Of a stretch of DNA of 64,000 bases, positions 8,728 to 18,596 are shown in pieces. The notes beneath the pieces were generated by a model. It was not told the DNA's origin. It searched no databases and saw only the letters and a list, made by a program, of their open reading frames with translations. Origin of the DNA: Clostridia bacterium (GTDB taxonomy: Bacteria > Bacillota > Peptococcia > DRI-13 > UBA5745); the NCBI GenBank assembly GCA_018436095.1, contig JAHDMJ010000023.1:20412-84411 (forward strand). The letters run 5' to 3'. The stretch's first letter is position 1; each line of letters opens with the position of its first letter. The position numbers and the translations under genes were made by a program.

Positions 8728-10242
8728 ATGAATTCAATTACGGAAAAATTTAAAGAAATTATTGCATCAGTTTTGCCCTTCATTGTCATTGTGGTGCTGC
8801 TGAGCTTGTTTGTGGTCCCTCTTGACCGGGAAACCCTGGTCAAATTTTTGCTGGGCTCATTATTTATCATGATCGGCATGCCTATATTTTTGCAAGGAAT
8901 CGATTTAAGCATCAGCCCTATGGGAGAGATGATGAGCCAGGCCCTGATTAAAAAAGGCAGCCTGCAGTTGCTTTTGATCGGCAGCTATATTTTCGGGTTT
9001 ATCGTTACCGTGGCCGAACCCGACATGCATATCTTAGTGGGTCAAATTAATGCCGTGACGATGGGTCAAGCCAGCAAAACCCTGCTGCTGGTGGTGGTTT
9101 CCGGCGGTGTGGGTTTAATGGTATCCTTCGGCATTTTGCGCATGTTGAAGGCCATGTCTTTGCCTTTAGCCTTTACCTGTATTTATATCGTTATCTTCGT
9201 CTTAGCCTTTTTCGTCAACGGCGACTACCTGGCTCTGGCTTTTGATGCCAGCGGCTCCACAACCGGCTCCATCACCGTCCCCTTTTTGCTGGCTTTGTCA
9301 AGCGGTATCACCGTAATCACCCGCACAGACAGCAGCGAGGATATCGATAGCTTTGGCCTGCTGGGCATTGCTTCCGCCGGCGCCATCGTAGCCGTGCTGC
9401 TCTTGGGCATTTTGTCCGGCAATCCTCAATTAGAAGGCAGTCTGCCTGTGGCCGAGGTATCAGCCAGCGGTGTGGTAGGCAGCTTCCTTTCCGAAACGGC
9501 AAAAATGGCCCGGGAATCCATTATTGTTATTTTGCCTGTGGTTGTACTGTTTTTTATTATGAATATAGTCACCATTAAGCTGAAGGGCAGGCAAATAAAG
9601 AAACTGGTGGTAGGTTTGCTGTACACCTGGCTGGGCCTTACCTTCTTTCTTGCCGGAGTCAATGCCGGTTTTATGGATGCCGCCCGGCAGCTTGGCTATC
9701 AGATTGCCGGCCTGGATAAATACTGGCTCCTGATTTTGGTGGGAGCAGTTTTTGGCATTGTTACTATTCCGGCGGAACCTTCCGTTCACGTGCTGACCCA
9801 GCAAATCGAAGAAGAAACGGCAGGCTCCATCAAGGGCAACACGGTGATGCTGACCCTTTGCATCGGCGTAGCCGTAGCCGTAGGCCTTTCCATATTGCGC
9901 ATCATCATACCCGGCCTGCAACTGTGGCATATTCTATTGCCCGGCATGGCTCTGGCCTTGCTGCTTTCCTTTTATATCCCTTCCATATTCGTCGGCATTG
10001 CTTTTGACTCCGGCGGCGTTGCCTCCGGCACAATGACGGCCACCTTTATCCTACCCTTTGCCCAGGGAGCCGCTGAACGCATTCCTTTAGCCAACGTGGT
10101 CACCGACGGCTTCGGTGTAATTTCCCTTGTTGCCATGACGCCTTTAATCGCTTTGCAGATTCTGGGCCTTATCTATAAGCTCAAGATCAAAAAAGCCGAG
10201 CGTATGGCGCAGCTAAAAAAAGCAGAAGGAGACAAAGCATGA
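8728..10242 (+). CDS. DUF1538 family integral membrane protein
   Basis: This is a polytopic membrane protein of 504 residues with two homologous halves (about 1-240 and 255-490). Each half has a loop with an acidic-Pro-His pattern (VAEPDMHILVGQI in the first, IPAEPSVHVLTQQIEEE in the second) and a Gly-Ser/Gly-rich segment (FDASGSTTGSITVPF and FDSGGVASGTMTATF). That is the double-repeat layout of DUF1538 proteins, thought to be transporters or channels of unknown substrate. The repeated acidic/His motifs would suit ion or small-metabolite binding. GGGGAGG precedes the ATG. The stop overlaps the next start (ATGA), so the triple PII-like protein is probably its partner. Confidence 0.85.
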   Translation: MNSITEKFKEIIASVLPFIVIVVLLSLFVVPLDRETLVKFLLGSLFIMIGMPIFLQGIDLSISPMGEMMSQALIKKGSLQLLLIGSYIFGFIVTVAEPDMHILVGQINAVTMGQASKTLLLVVVSGGVGLMVSFGILRMLKAMSLPLAFTCIYIVIFVLAFFVNGDYLALAFDASGSTTGSITVPFLLALSSGITVITRTDSSEDIDSFGLLGIASAGAIVAVLLLGILSGNPQLEGSLPVAEVSASGVVGSFLSETAKMARESIIVILPVVVLFFIMNIVTIKLKGRQIKKLVVGLLYTWLGLTFFLAGVNAGFMDAARQLGYQIAGLDKYWLLILVGAVFGIVTIPAEPSVHVLTQQIEEETAGSIKGNTVMLTLCIGVAVAVGLSILRIIIPGLQLWHILLPGMALALLLSFYIPSIFVGIAFDSGGVASGTMTATFILPFAQGAAERIPLANVVTDGFGVISLVAMTPLIALQILGLIYKLKIKKAERMAQLKKAEGDKA

Positions 10243-11276
10243 TGATGAAAAATAATGATAATCCGCAAGGCTACAGCTTAATGTTTGTTATTGTTAATCA
10301 AGGCAAGGGCAGCAAAATTCTCCAGGCTATCTCCGAAATGGGCATCTGCGGGGCGGCTGCGTTTTATGGCCGGGGTACGGTACCCAATCATATCTTAAAG
10401 TTTCTCGAGTTGGCCGACGTTCGCAAAGAAGTGGTTATGGTAGCTATGTCCTCCAGTGATGAACAAAAAATAGTGAATGCCCTTATCGATAAGTTTTCCT
10501 TGAACCGCCCTAACAAAGGCATTATATTCACTCTTCCCCTCTCCGCTGTTTATGGCCGTGGTCATCATTACCAGGGGCCGGCCTTTTGCCCCAGGGAAGG
10601 CACCCCCTGGCAGGCTGTAATGACGATTGTGGATAAAGGCAATACCGATAAAATCCTGGATTATGTTGACGATCACGGCTTTCCCCGGGGTACCGTCATT
10701 GACGCCCATGGCTCCGCCGATAAATCCAATAAGTTCTTCAATTTAATGTTTGAATCGGAAAAAGACCTGCTGCTGATGATTACCCCCCGGGAGCAAGCTT
10801 CTCCCCTGGCCGATCTTCTTACGGACCATCTTAACTTAAACCAGCCCAACAGCGGCATCCTTGCTTTATTTAATCTGCATCAAGCTGCCGGCATCACCTT
10901 GCCCTCACAAGAAGAAAGGAGCTTTACCCCGGGCCCCATCAAAGGCTGCGGCGGTTACTCCGCCATTTTTATCATTATTGAAAACGACAAAGACGAGGCC
11001 GTCATCCAAAGCGCCGAGAGGGCCGGTTCTACCGGCGGCACCATCATCCATGCCCGCAGTATTTGCTCCTATTACGGGAAAAATTTCCTCTCCCACGGCG
11101 TTGAGGAGGAGCGGGAAATTATCTTCATTATCGCCGAGGATGAGAAAACTCAAGCCATCTCTCAGAGGGTCAGCGATGATTTAGGATTGGGTCCTGAGGG
11201 AACGGGAAAAGGCATCATTTTGGTAGCCCCCCTGTGCAGTGTCATCGGCCTGGCCCCCGAAATCATTGACAAATAA
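10239..11276 (+). CDS. Triple PII-like (GlnB-fold) protein partnered with the DUF1538 protein
   Basis: Three consecutive domains of about 95 residues can be read, at about 13-105, 124-214 and 239-338. Each starts with a hydrophobic strand and a K-I-L or E-A-V-type helix (SLMFVIVNQGKGSKIL, AVMTIVDKGNTDKIL, AIFIIIENDKDEAV), goes through a G-x-x-x-G-T turn, and ends with a GxGI(I/L) strand. That is the ferredoxin-like order of PII signal proteins. Classical PII proteins are single-domain trimers, so a three-domain chain could be a pseudo-trimer in one polypeptide. The 4-nt ATGA overlap and AGGAG site indicate coupling to the membrane protein. The ligand is unknown, and a role in gating the transporter is inferred. 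Confidence 0.75.
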   Translation: MMMKNNDNPQGYSLMFVIVNQGKGSKILQAISEMGICGAAAFYGRGTVPNHILKFLELADVRKEVVMVAMSSSDEQKIVNALIDKFSLNRPNKGIIFTLPLSAVYGRGHHYQGPAFCPREGTPWQAVMTIVDKGNTDKILDYVDDHGFPRGTVIDAHGSADKSNKFFNLMFESEKDLLLMITPREQASPLADLLTDHLNLNQPNSGILALFNLHQAAGITLPSQEERSFTPGPIKGCGGYSAIFIIIENDKDEAVIQSAERAGSTGGTIIHARSICSYYGKNFLSHGVEEEREIIFIIAEDEKTQAISQRVSDDLGLGPEGTGKGIILVAPLCSVIGLAPEIIDK

Positions 11277-11340
11277 CCAGCCATAGGATATAGTTTATTT
11301 ATTAGCACTGAATCCTAATAAGAAAAAAAGAGGTACATTT

Positions 11341-11631
11341 ATGCATTGGTCCGGACTCCTGATAGGTCTGCTTTCTTTCCTTATTATCGGTATATTTCAT
11401 CCCATCGTCATCAAATGTGAATATTACTTTACCTGGCGTATCTGGCCGGTTTTTCTTATTGGCGGTTTGATCTTTTGTATTGCCTCCCTGTTTGTCGCCC
11501 ATACCGTTTTATCCGGCGCCCTTGCCGTGCTAGGCTTTACCATGCTTTGGTCGATTCATGAACTGAAAGAGCAGGATCAGCGGGTGAAGAAAGGCTGGTT
11601 TCCTGCCAACCCCAACCGCAAAAAACAATGA
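11341..11631 (+). CDS. DUF4491 family small membrane protein
   Basis: The protein has 96 residues and three predicted membrane helices (about 5-22, 36-55 and 57-75). FLIIGIFHPIVIKCEYYF near the N-terminus and WSIHELKEQDQRVKKGWFP near the C-terminus are the conserved ends of DUF4491 proteins. Function unknown. It is separated from the PII-like gene by 64 bp and from the next gene by 15 bp, so it probably belongs to a small membrane-protein operon. Confidence 0.8.
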   Translation: MHWSGLLIGLLSFLIIGIFHPIVIKCEYYFTWRIWPVFLIGGLIFCIASLFVAHTVLSGALAVLGFTMLWSIHELKEQDQRVKKGWFPANPNRKKQ

Positions 11632-11646
11632 GGTGAGATCGTTTTT

Positions 11647-12024
11647 ATGCGTATACGTGTAATCTTCCTGACTGCCGCCGGCTTGCTCCTTTTTGCCTTG
11701 GGTTTTATCGGTATATTTCTGCCGGTCTGGCCCACCACCCCCTTCGTGCTGGCAGGAGCCGCCTGCCTGACGGGCACCCCAAAGCTGCGGGCCAGAATCC
11801 TGCGTATTTCCTTTTTTCGGGAGTATATCGAAAACTACGAAAGCCGCCAGGGTCTCTCCCGCAAAACAGTGATCAAAAGCCTGACTTTCTTATGGGCGAT
11901 GCTTATTTTCTCTATGGTCAGAATGAACCGCCTGCCTTTAACGCTCCTTCTGACTTTGATCGGTATTTGCGTGACAGCACATATCTTATGGATCGCCAGA
12001 CCCAAAGAGGGCTCTGCAAAATGA
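11647..12024 (+). CDS. YbaN/DUF454 family inner membrane protein
   Basis: The protein has 125 residues. Two N-terminal helices are joined by the conserved LPVWPTTPFVLAGAACL segment, followed by an amphipathic stretch (SFFREYIENY) and two C-terminal helices. This is the DUF454/YbaN pattern; no biochemical role is established. GAGGTGAGATCG precedes the ATG. Its TGA overlaps the ATG of the next gene (ATGA), indicating coupling. Confidence 0.8.
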   Translation: MRIRVIFLTAAGLLLFALGFIGIFLPVWPTTPFVLAGAACLTGTPKLRARILRISFFREYIENYESRQGLSRKTVIKSLTFLWAMLIFSMVRMNRLPLTLLLTLIGICVTAHILWIARPKEGSAK

Positions 12025-12710
12025 AGCAACAAAAACGTGTCTTTGGCTGGATCGAAGCAATCTTTGATATTCTTTATCTGTTGACCGCCGCTGCTATCGG
12101 ACTTTGGCTTATGTTTGGGCCCGAAGCCGGCGGGGCAGTATCAGCGGCGCCCTCACCTCCGGCAGTACGCCTGCTGGCCGGCAGCGCAGCTCTGGTGCTG
12201 GCCATCGGCGACGCCTTTCATCTGCTGCCCCGGATCGCCGCCATCCTGACCCGGCGGGAGCAGACCCTGGCCAAGGCTATGGGCTTTGGCAAACTGGTCA
12301 CTTCCATTACCATGACCTTTTTCTATCTGCTCTTGTGGCAACTGGGCTTGAGGCTATTTTCCCCAGACTTGCAGCCCGGCTGGTCTCTTTTGATTTACGG
12401 TCTTGGAGCCCTGCGTATTCTGCTTTGTCTTTTCCCTCAAAACCGCTGGCTGGACCGCCATCCTCCCCTCCGCTGGGGCATTTACCGCAATATTCCTTTT
12501 CTTCTTATCGGCCTGGGGGTAGCGGCTCTCTTTGCTGCCCACAGAGGCTTGGTACCAGCCGCAGACGGCATGGGGCCAGCCATCCTCCTGAGCTTCATCT
12601 TCTACCTTCCCGTAGTGCTCTGGGCCGATAAAAAACCAAAGCTGGGCATGCTGATGCTGCCCAAGACCTGTGCTTATCTCTGGATATTGTTTATGTTCCT
12701 GTCCTTTTAA
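12021..12710 (+). CDS. Uncharacterised polytopic membrane protein
   Basis: This is a 229-residue protein with about six hydrophobic helices. The frame is open back to 11892, but the ATG at 12021 overlaps the previous stop as ATGA and is the natural start. I do not recognise a family. Conserved-looking features are GDAFHLLPR after helix 2, a possible metal- or haem-binding histidine region, and DRHPPLRWGIYRNIPF in a central loop. Context suggests function with the DUF454 protein. Confidence 0.6.
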   Translation: MKQQKRVFGWIEAIFDILYLLTAAAIGLWLMFGPEAGGAVSAAPSPPAVRLLAGSAALVLAIGDAFHLLPRIAAILTRREQTLAKAMGFGKLVTSITMTFFYLLLWQLGLRLFSPDLQPGWSLLIYGLGALRILLCLFPQNRWLDRHPPLRWGIYRNIPFLLIGLGVAALFAAHRGLVPAADGMGPAILLSFIFYLPVVLWADKKPKLGMLMLPKTCAYLWILFMFLSF

Positions 12711-12767
12711 ATCAAGAGCGTATAAATACGCCATTGATCATATACGAAAACAGAAAGGAGCGAAGCT

Positions 12768-14282
12768 ATGGAAAATTACAAAAAATTAACAAACGAAGTA
12801 GGCGCACCGGTTCCCGATAATGAAAACGCCATTACTGCCGGCCCCCGGGGTCCCGTGGTGATGCAGGATGTCTGGCTTTTAGAAAAAATGGCCCATTTCA
12901 ACCGGGAGGTCATCCCCGAACGCCGTATGCATGCTAAAGGCTGGGGCGCCTACGGTAATTTCACCGTTACCGGCGACATCTCCCAATATACTAAGGCGAA
13001 GGTTTTACAACCCGGCGCTAAAACCGACATTTTCGTCCGCTTCTCCACCGTTGCCGGCGAAAGAGGCGCTGCCGACTGCGAGCGGGATATCCGGGGCTTT
13101 GCCTGCAAATTCTACACCGAAGAGGGCAACTGGGATTTAGTAGGCAACAACACCCCCACCTTCTTCATTCGGGACGTCCATAACTTCTCCGATTTAAACA
13201 GGGCTGTTAAGCGGGATCCCCACACGGGCCGCCGCTCTGCCCAAAACAACTGGGACTTCTGGACCCTCTTGCCCGAAACCTTCCATCAGCGGACCATCGT
13301 CATGTCCGACCGGGGCATTCCCGCCTCCTTCCGCCACATGCATGTCTTCGGCGAGCATACCTTCAGCTTTTATAATGCCAAGAATGAACGGGTATGGTGC
13401 AAATTCCATCTGCATACCCAGCAGGGTATTAAAAACCTGACCAATGAAGAGGCCGCCAAAATCAACGGCATGGACCGGGAATACCACGGCAAGGATCTCT
13501 TTGAAGCCATTGAGCGCAAGGAATATCCCCGCTGGACCATGTACGTACAGATCATGACCGAGGAACAGGCGAAGAATCATTATGAAAATCCCTTTGATAT
13601 TACGAAGATTTGGCGCCATAAAGAATTCCCCCTCATCGAAGTGGGCGTGCTGGAACTGAACCGCAATCCCGGGAACTACTTTGCCGAGGTAGAGCAATCC
13701 GCTTTCACTCCCGCTCATGTGGTACCCGGCATCGGCTTTTCTCCCGACCGTTTCCTTCAGGGCCGGCTCTTTGCCTATGGCGATGCCCAGCGCTACCGTT
13801 TGGGTGTAAATCATAACCACATTCCGGTGAACCGGGCCAAGGTAGAGGTCAACGAATACCACCGGGACGGCGCCATGCGCACAGACGGCAACTACGGCGC
13901 TGCACCGGCCTATTCCCCCAACAGCTACGGCTATTGGACTGCTCAGCCGGAAGTGGCGGAGCCTCCTCTGGAAATCGAAGGGGCCATGTGGCGCTACGAT
14001 CCCAAGGATGATCCTACGGATGATAATTTCCGGGCCGGCGGCGATCTCTGGCGGATTTTGGCCGAGGATAAAAAGCAGCTGCTCATCGAAAACACTGCCG
14101 CCGATATTGCTCCCGTCACCAAAAACATTAAATACCGCCATGCAGTCCATTGCTATCTGGCCGACGAAGAATACGGCCGCCGGATGATTGAGGCTTTGGA
14201 TCTTTGTCCGGACAAAGTAAAAGAGCTGGCCAAACTGGACAATAAAGGCCTGATTGAAGCCACCCTTTCTCACGATATGTAA
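12768..14282 (+). CDS. katA: Monofunctional haem catalase
   Basis: The enzyme degrades hydrogen peroxide to water and oxygen in the cytoplasm. At 504 residues it is a small-subunit catalase. The catalytic His is H55 in [14 protein letters not shown], the distal Asn lies in [13 protein letters not shown] (127-128), and the proximal haem-ligand Tyr is Y337 in [30 protein letters not shown] is also canonical. All key residues are present, so it should be active. GAAAGGAG stands before the ATG. A strong terminator follows. In an anaerobe it would protect against oxygen exposure. No PerR-type operator is obvious to me in the 57-bp upstream gap. Confidence 0.97.
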   Translation: MENYKKLTNEVGAPVPDNENAITAGPRGPVVMQDVWLLEKMAHFNREVIPERRMHAKGWGAYGNFTVTGDISQYTKAKVLQPGAKTDIFVRFSTVAGERGAADCERDIRGFACKFYTEEGNWDLVGNNTPTFFIRDVHNFSDLNRAVKRDPHTGRRSAQNNWDFWTLLPETFHQRTIVMSDRGIPASFRHMHVFGEHTFSFYNAKNERVWCKFHLHTQQGIKNLTNEEAAKINGMDREYHGKDLFEAIERKEYPRWTMYVQIMTEEQAKNHYENPFDITKIWRHKEFPLIEVGVLELNRNPGNYFAEVEQSAFTPAHVVPGIGFSPDRFLQGRLFAYGDAQRYRLGVNHNHIPVNRAKVEVNEYHRDGAMRTDGNYGAAPAYSPNSYGYWTAQPEVAEPPLEIEGAMWRYDPKDDPTDDNFRAGGDLWRILAEDKKQLLIENTAADIAPVTKNIKYRHAVHCYLADEEYGRRMIEALDLCPDKVKELAKLDNKGLIEATLSHDM

Positions 14283-14299
14283 TAAGCCCTGGTTATCGG

Positions 14300-14334
14300 A
14301 GGCTGCCGCACCAATTGATTGCGGCAGCCTTTTT
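14300..14334 (+). terminator. Intrinsic terminator after katA
   Basis: A perfect 11-bp stem AGGCTGCCGCA / TGCGGCAGCCT with a 9-nt loop is followed by a run of T residues. Confidence 0.92.
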
Positions 14335-14450
14335 GTTTGTTTTTCCCATAAACTTATTGATTATGATAGGCATATTGCTTCTGTAATTTGTAAAAAGTAT
14401 AGGGAAATAAGCATTTGGTTTCCCTAATTTTATAAAAAGGAAGTGCCGCT

Positions 14451-16385
14451 ATGGAATTCTCTATGCTCTGTTCCCCTTTTAACATTGGCCAACTGCCAAT
14501 AAAAAACCGTTTTATTGTACCTCCCATGGGAACGAATTACGCCAACGCCGACGGTACGGTGTCACAACAGCTTATCGATTATTATGTTGCCCGGGCCAAA
14601 GGCGGCTTTGGCCTGATTATTGTGGAGGTTACGGCAGTTGACCCTTTAGGCAAAGCGATTATTTACGAAGCCGGCCTATGGGAAGACAACCAGATCGAGG
14701 GCTGGACAAAATTAGTCAAAGCCGTTCACGATGCGGGAGCTAAAATTTTTATGCAGCTCCATCATGCCGGCCGTCAAACATCTCCTCCTTATATTGGCGG
14801 CAAGCAGCCCGTTGCCCCTTCCCCTATAGCTTGCCCCCTTTTGGGTTCCATGCCTCATGAGCTGACCAATGATGAAGCATGGCGGATCATTGGCCAGTTT
14901 GGCGACGCAGCCTTCAGAGCCCAAAAAGCCGGCTTTGACGGTGTGGAAATCCATGGCGCCCACGGTTATCTGATTGCCCAATTTATGTCTCCCCATGCTA
15001 ACAAACGGCTGGATGAGTTTGGCGGCGATTTTGCAGGCAGAATGAAATTTCCTTTGGAGATATTTAAGGATGTCAGGAAAAAATGCGGCTACAATTTCCC
15101 CATGACCTTCCGGTTTTCTTATGACGAAAAAGTCAACGGCGGATTAACCACGGAGGATTCCACGGTTATTGCCAGGCTGGCAGAAGAGGCCGGCGTTGAC
15201 GCTTTAAGCGTCTCCCTGGTAACTTATGCAAATATGCAATGGCTGATTGCCCCTGCCGCCGTACCGCCGGGCTATAACCAATATGCCACAGAAATCATTA
15301 AAAAATCGGTAAATATTCCGGTATTCTGCGTAGGACGTTTTAACAATTTCCCTATGGCCGAAGATGTGCTGAAAAATCAAAGGGCCGACGCTATTTGTTT
15401 TGGCCGGGAATCCTTAGCCGATCCGGAAATCCCTAATAAAGTGAAAGAAGGCCGGCTTGAGGAAATCAGCCCTTGCATAGCCTGCCTGCAATCCTGTGTG
15501 GGCTATCTCTTTGATCCCAAAGTAAACAAAGTTTCCTGCCTGGTAAATCCCATAACGGGTCACGAAGGCCGTTATGATCTTAGTGAAACAGCAAATAAAA
15601 AGAAAGTCCTGATCATAGGAGCCGGGCCCGCCGGGCTGGAAGCGGCCTGGGTAGCGGCTAAACGTGGTCATCAAGTTACGGTTTACGAAAAAGAAAAGGC
15701 CGCCGGCGGCCAGTTTAGACTGGCGGCCATACCGCCTACAAAGCAGGAAATCCTGTATATGCTCAAATATTACATGACCATGGGAAAAAAATACGGCGTG
15801 GAATATAAGTTTGATACGGAAGCTGCAGAGGATGATATCATCAAAGAAAAGCCCGACGTTGTGATTTTGGCTACGGGCAGTATACCCCAGTTGCCGGATA
15901 TTCCGGGCATACACGAAAAGTCCTTTGTTTCCGTCCCGCAAATCCTGGACGGTCTTGTTTCTCCGGGCAAAAACGTGTTGATTGTGGGCGGCGGTATGTC
16001 CGGTGCGGAAACGGCGGATTTTCTGGGCGAGCATAACCATGCGGTAACCATCGTCGATATGCTGCCCGAAATTGCTCAGGATGTGGAAAGCGGCGTCAGG
16101 GTATTTTTAATGGAACGTTTGGAAAAACACCGCACCCGGATGATCACCAAGGCCAAAGTAAAACGCTTCTATACCGACGGCGTGCTGGTCAGCCAGGATG
16201 GAGCAGAAAAAGAGCTGCGGGGCTTTGACACCGTCGTATTATCTTTAGGCGTAAAATCTTATAATCCTCTTGAAGAGAAACTTCGCTCCAAAGTCAAAGA
16301 GCTATATGTCATCGGTGACGCCAAAGAAGCGGGAAAGGCAAATCAGGCCACAGAGGAAGGCCTTGCCATAGCTTTAAAAATATAG
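14451..16385 (+). CDS. NADH:flavin oxidoreductase / 2,4-dienoyl-CoA reductase-like (Old Yellow Enzyme) with 4Fe-4S
   Basis: This 644-residue enzyme has three parts. The N-terminal FMN barrel (1-335) has the OYE motif EIHGAHGYLIAQF with H168 and H171 for substrate binding. The cysteines C342, C345, C349 and C363 (CIACLQSC...SC) hold a 4Fe-4S cluster. The C-terminal FAD/NAD(P)H domains have VLIIGAGPAGLEAAW near 386 and VLIVGGGMSGAETADF near 505. Relatives include FadH and clostridial enoate and bile-acid reductases, which reduce activated C=C bonds in anaerobes; the substrate here is unknown. AAGGAAG precedes the ATG. Flanking terminators make it monocistronic. Confidence 0.92.
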   Translation: MEFSMLCSPFNIGQLPIKNRFIVPPMGTNYANADGTVSQQLIDYYVARAKGGFGLIIVEVTAVDPLGKAIIYEAGLWEDNQIEGWTKLVKAVHDAGAKIFMQLHHAGRQTSPPYIGGKQPVAPSPIACPLLGSMPHELTNDEAWRIIGQFGDAAFRAQKAGFDGVEIHGAHGYLIAQFMSPHANKRLDEFGGDFAGRMKFPLEIFKDVRKKCGYNFPMTFRFSYDEKVNGGLTTEDSTVIARLAEEAGVDALSVSLVTYANMQWLIAPAAVPPGYNQYATEIIKKSVNIPVFCVGRFNNFPMAEDVLKNQRADAICFGRESLADPEIPNKVKEGRLEEISPCIACLQSCVGYLFDPKVNKVSCLVNPITGHEGRYDLSETANKKKVLIIGAGPAGLEAAWVAAKRGHQVTVYEKEKAAGGQFRLAAIPPTKQEILYMLKYYMTMGKKYGVEYKFDTEAAEDDIIKEKPDVVILATGSIPQLPDIPGIHEKSFVSVPQILDGLVSPGKNVLIVGGGMSGAETADFLGEHNHAVTIVDMLPEIAQDVESGVRVFLMERLEKHRTRMITKAKVKRFYTDGVLVSQDGAEKELRGFDTVVLSLGVKSYNPLEEKLRSKVKELYVIGDAKEAGKANQATEEGLAIALKI

Positions 16386-16414
16386 GCGGAGGGGTAAATT
16401 CTAATAAATCCTGT

Positions 16415-16450
16415 GCAGGGTGGATAATTAAGCTGTCCACCCTGCTTTTA
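16415..16450 (+). terminator. Intrinsic terminator after the OYE gene
   Basis: A 10-bp stem GCAGGGTGGA / TCCACCCTGC with an 11-nt loop is followed by TTTTA. Confidence 0.85.
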
Positions 16451-16573
16451 TTATGCGGTCAAGTCTGTCCTTGGGTAGAACGCCTGATTGTTTATTACCT
16501 CCCTTGATCTATGTATAAAAATTTTATAATATATATTAAAAGCAAATAAAAAAATGCTGAAAAGAGGAACATT

Positions 16574-17272
16574 ATGACCAAGGGTGCAACTATCCTCATT
16601 GTGGATGATGATCCGGAAATTAGAGAAATCGTTCATATTTTGCTGTATCGCAAAGGCTTTATTGTAAGGGAAGCACCTGATGCAGATAGGGCTCTGATCA
16701 TGCTCAAAGAGCCTGTGGATTTGATTATATTGGATATTATGATGCCGGGCCGATCCGGTTTGGAGTTGTGTACGGAAATTCGGAAAGCTGCAACGACTCC
16801 GATTCTGTTTTTATCGGCCAAAACACAGGATCGGGATAAAGCGGAAAGCTTTTTGCGAGGCGGAGATGATTATCTGGTTAAGCCCTTTTCCTCTATTGAG
16901 CTGGTGTCAAGAGTACATGCGCTTCTTCGCAGGTGCCTGATCTATCAAAAAAAACCGGATACCGTCGTAAAGAATGTCATCAAAACAAGAGAACTGCATG
17001 TGGATTTTGATACTGGAGCTGTTTTTCTTAGAGGGCAAAAGATCATTTTGACCAGTATCGAATATCAGGTTCTGCAACTACTCCTGCAAAACCGCAAAAA
17101 GATATTCTCTGCCCGTGAGATTTATGAGCATGTTTGGCAAGAACCCTTTCTGCCCCTGTCTAATAACACAGTTATGGTACATATTAAAAACCTTAGAAAA
17201 AAGCTGGAAGAGGATTTAGGACATCCCCAGTATATCCGCACAGCCTGGGGAAAGGGGTATTACATTGAGTAG
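16574..17272 (+). CDS. OmpR/PhoB-family response regulator
   Basis: This is a 232-residue DNA-binding regulator. The receiver domain (about 5-118) has acidic residues DDD at 11-13, phosphoacceptor D54 in ILDIMMPG and K103 in YLVKPF. The winged-helix domain (about 135-230) ends with VMVHIKNLRKKLEEDLGHPQ, the recognition-helix region. AGAGGAAC precedes the ATG. Its end overlaps the kinase gene by 8 nt. It probably controls the convergent ABC transporter, since such pairs often sit beside peptide or nickel uptake genes, but no binding site is proven. Confidence 0.93.
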   Translation: MTKGATILIVDDDPEIREIVHILLYRKGFIVREAPDADRALIMLKEPVDLIILDIMMPGRSGLELCTEIRKAATTPILFLSAKTQDRDKAESFLRGGDDYLVKPFSSIELVSRVHALLRRCLIYQKKPDTVVKNVIKTRELHVDFDTGAVFLRGQKIILTSIEYQVLQLLLQNRKKIFSAREIYEHVWQEPFLPLSNNTVMVHIKNLRKKLEEDLGHPQYIRTAWGKGYYIE

Positions 17273-18572
17273 TATAAAGAATGAGCATCGGCTCGCCCAT
17301 AAACTGATTCTTTCCGTCATTGCCGCCTTTCTTGTTTCCGCCGCTTTTTTCCTGGTCCTGCAGAACACAGCTCGCAATATGATCCGCAGCTATTGTGCAA
17401 GACCTGAAGTAATTGCGGCGCATCTTGAAAAAAAAGCGGACAGTCTACAGCATTACATTAAAGACCACAACATATCCATTTCAGGGATTCTTGAGCTGGA
17501 TGGCTGGGTAGCAAGAGAAGATTTGACTACGGTTGCGGTTTATTACGATGATAAGCTGTTATACAGCTCCTATATGGTATTTCCAAATTTTTCGCTTAAA
17601 AGCAAAACCCCATATGAAAGCTTATCTCTGAATAACAGCTACACGCTGACTTTTTGCGATGGAGAAGCTCTGGTTTTCATTAGTGATTTATTTGCTCATC
17701 GATATACGGACTATGCAACTTACCTTAATCTGGTTATATTTTTCCTGTGCTTTATTATCATTATGATTTTATTGATCAGCAAAAAGGTGGCATACATCAA
17801 TACCCTGGAGCAGGAAATCCAGGTCTTGGAAGGCGGAAATTTGAATTACGCAATCACCATAAAAGGAAACGATGAGCTGGCTTCTTTAGCTCTGGAAATA
17901 GATGAAATGCGCAGAGCTTTTATCGCAAGAGAACAATATGCCGACCGCATGAGAGCTGCCGGCAACGAACTGATGACCGGGATCTCTCACGATTTGCGAA
18001 CGCCGCTCACGGCTTTGATCGGATATCTGGAGGTAATGGAAGGCGAAGAGGTGCCAACGAAGCAAAGCCCTTTTTTGCAAAAATGCAAAAATCGGGCTTT
18101 CCAAATTAACGGTTTGATCAATGATCTGTTCGAATATTTTTTTGTATCCACAAGCGGAGACGAACAGCTGCAGCTCGGTACTTATGCGGCCCGGGAAGCG
18201 CTAAACGAGATTATCAGAGATTATGCGTTTTTAATGGAGCGGAGTGGCTTTACGGTTATCAACCATATTGAGCTGCCACCCGGCTCCATAAAAGTTGACG
18301 GTGATATGATCCAGCGGGTATTTGATAACCTGCTTTCCAACATTCGAAGGTATGCTGATCCTGCCCATCCAGTCCGATTGGAAAGCATTTTTCAATGCCA
18401 TGAGCTGCTGCTTATCATACATAATCGCATTCTGGATTATCCTGAAACTGTACGGCATACCGGCCTGGGGTTGAAAACTTGCGAGAAAATGATGTCGTTG
18501 CAAGGAGGGCGGTTTATTTACGGGCATCAGGATGGTTGCTATACCGTACAGCTTGGCTTTACCCTTATTTGA
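17265..18572 (+). CDS. Membrane sensor histidine kinase
   Basis: The protein has 435 residues. TM1 (about 13-33) and TM2 (about 152-172) flank an extracytoplasmic sensor of about 118 residues. A HAMP region (173-225) leads to the H-box with H242 in GISHDLRTPL. The N-box reads QRVFDNLLSNIRRYA. The G1 motif DxGxG is not recognisable (NRILDYPETVRH stands there), while the G2-like GLGLKTCEKM is kept, as in VanS-like kinases. The start is a TTG inside the regulator gene, 7 nt after AAAGGGG. The partner is the overlapping response regulator. Confidence 0.9.
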   Translation: MSSIKNEHRLAHKLILSVIAAFLVSAAFFLVLQNTARNMIRSYCARPEVIAAHLEKKADSLQHYIKDHNISISGILELDGWVAREDLTTVAVYYDDKLLYSSYMVFPNFSLKSKTPYESLSLNNSYTLTFCDGEALVFISDLFAHRYTDYATYLNLVIFFLCFIIIMILLISKKVAYINTLEQEIQVLEGGNLNYAITIKGNDELASLALEIDEMRRAFIAREQYADRMRAAGNELMTGISHDLRTPLTALIGYLEVMEGEEVPTKQSPFLQKCKNRAFQINGLINDLFEYFFVSTSGDEQLQLGTYAAREALNEIIRDYAFLMERSGFTVINHIELPPGSIKVDGDMIQRVFDNLLSNIRRYADPAHPVRLESIFQCHELLLIIHNRILDYPETVRHTGLGLKTCEKMMSLQGGRFIYGHQDGCYTVQLGFTLI

Positions 18573-18596
18573 TTCTCCAGTGAAAAACATTCTTTT

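Noticed and set aside
13194..14273. 359-codon frame opposite katA
   Set aside because: It is antisense to a fully conserved catalase gene; its length is due to codon bias.
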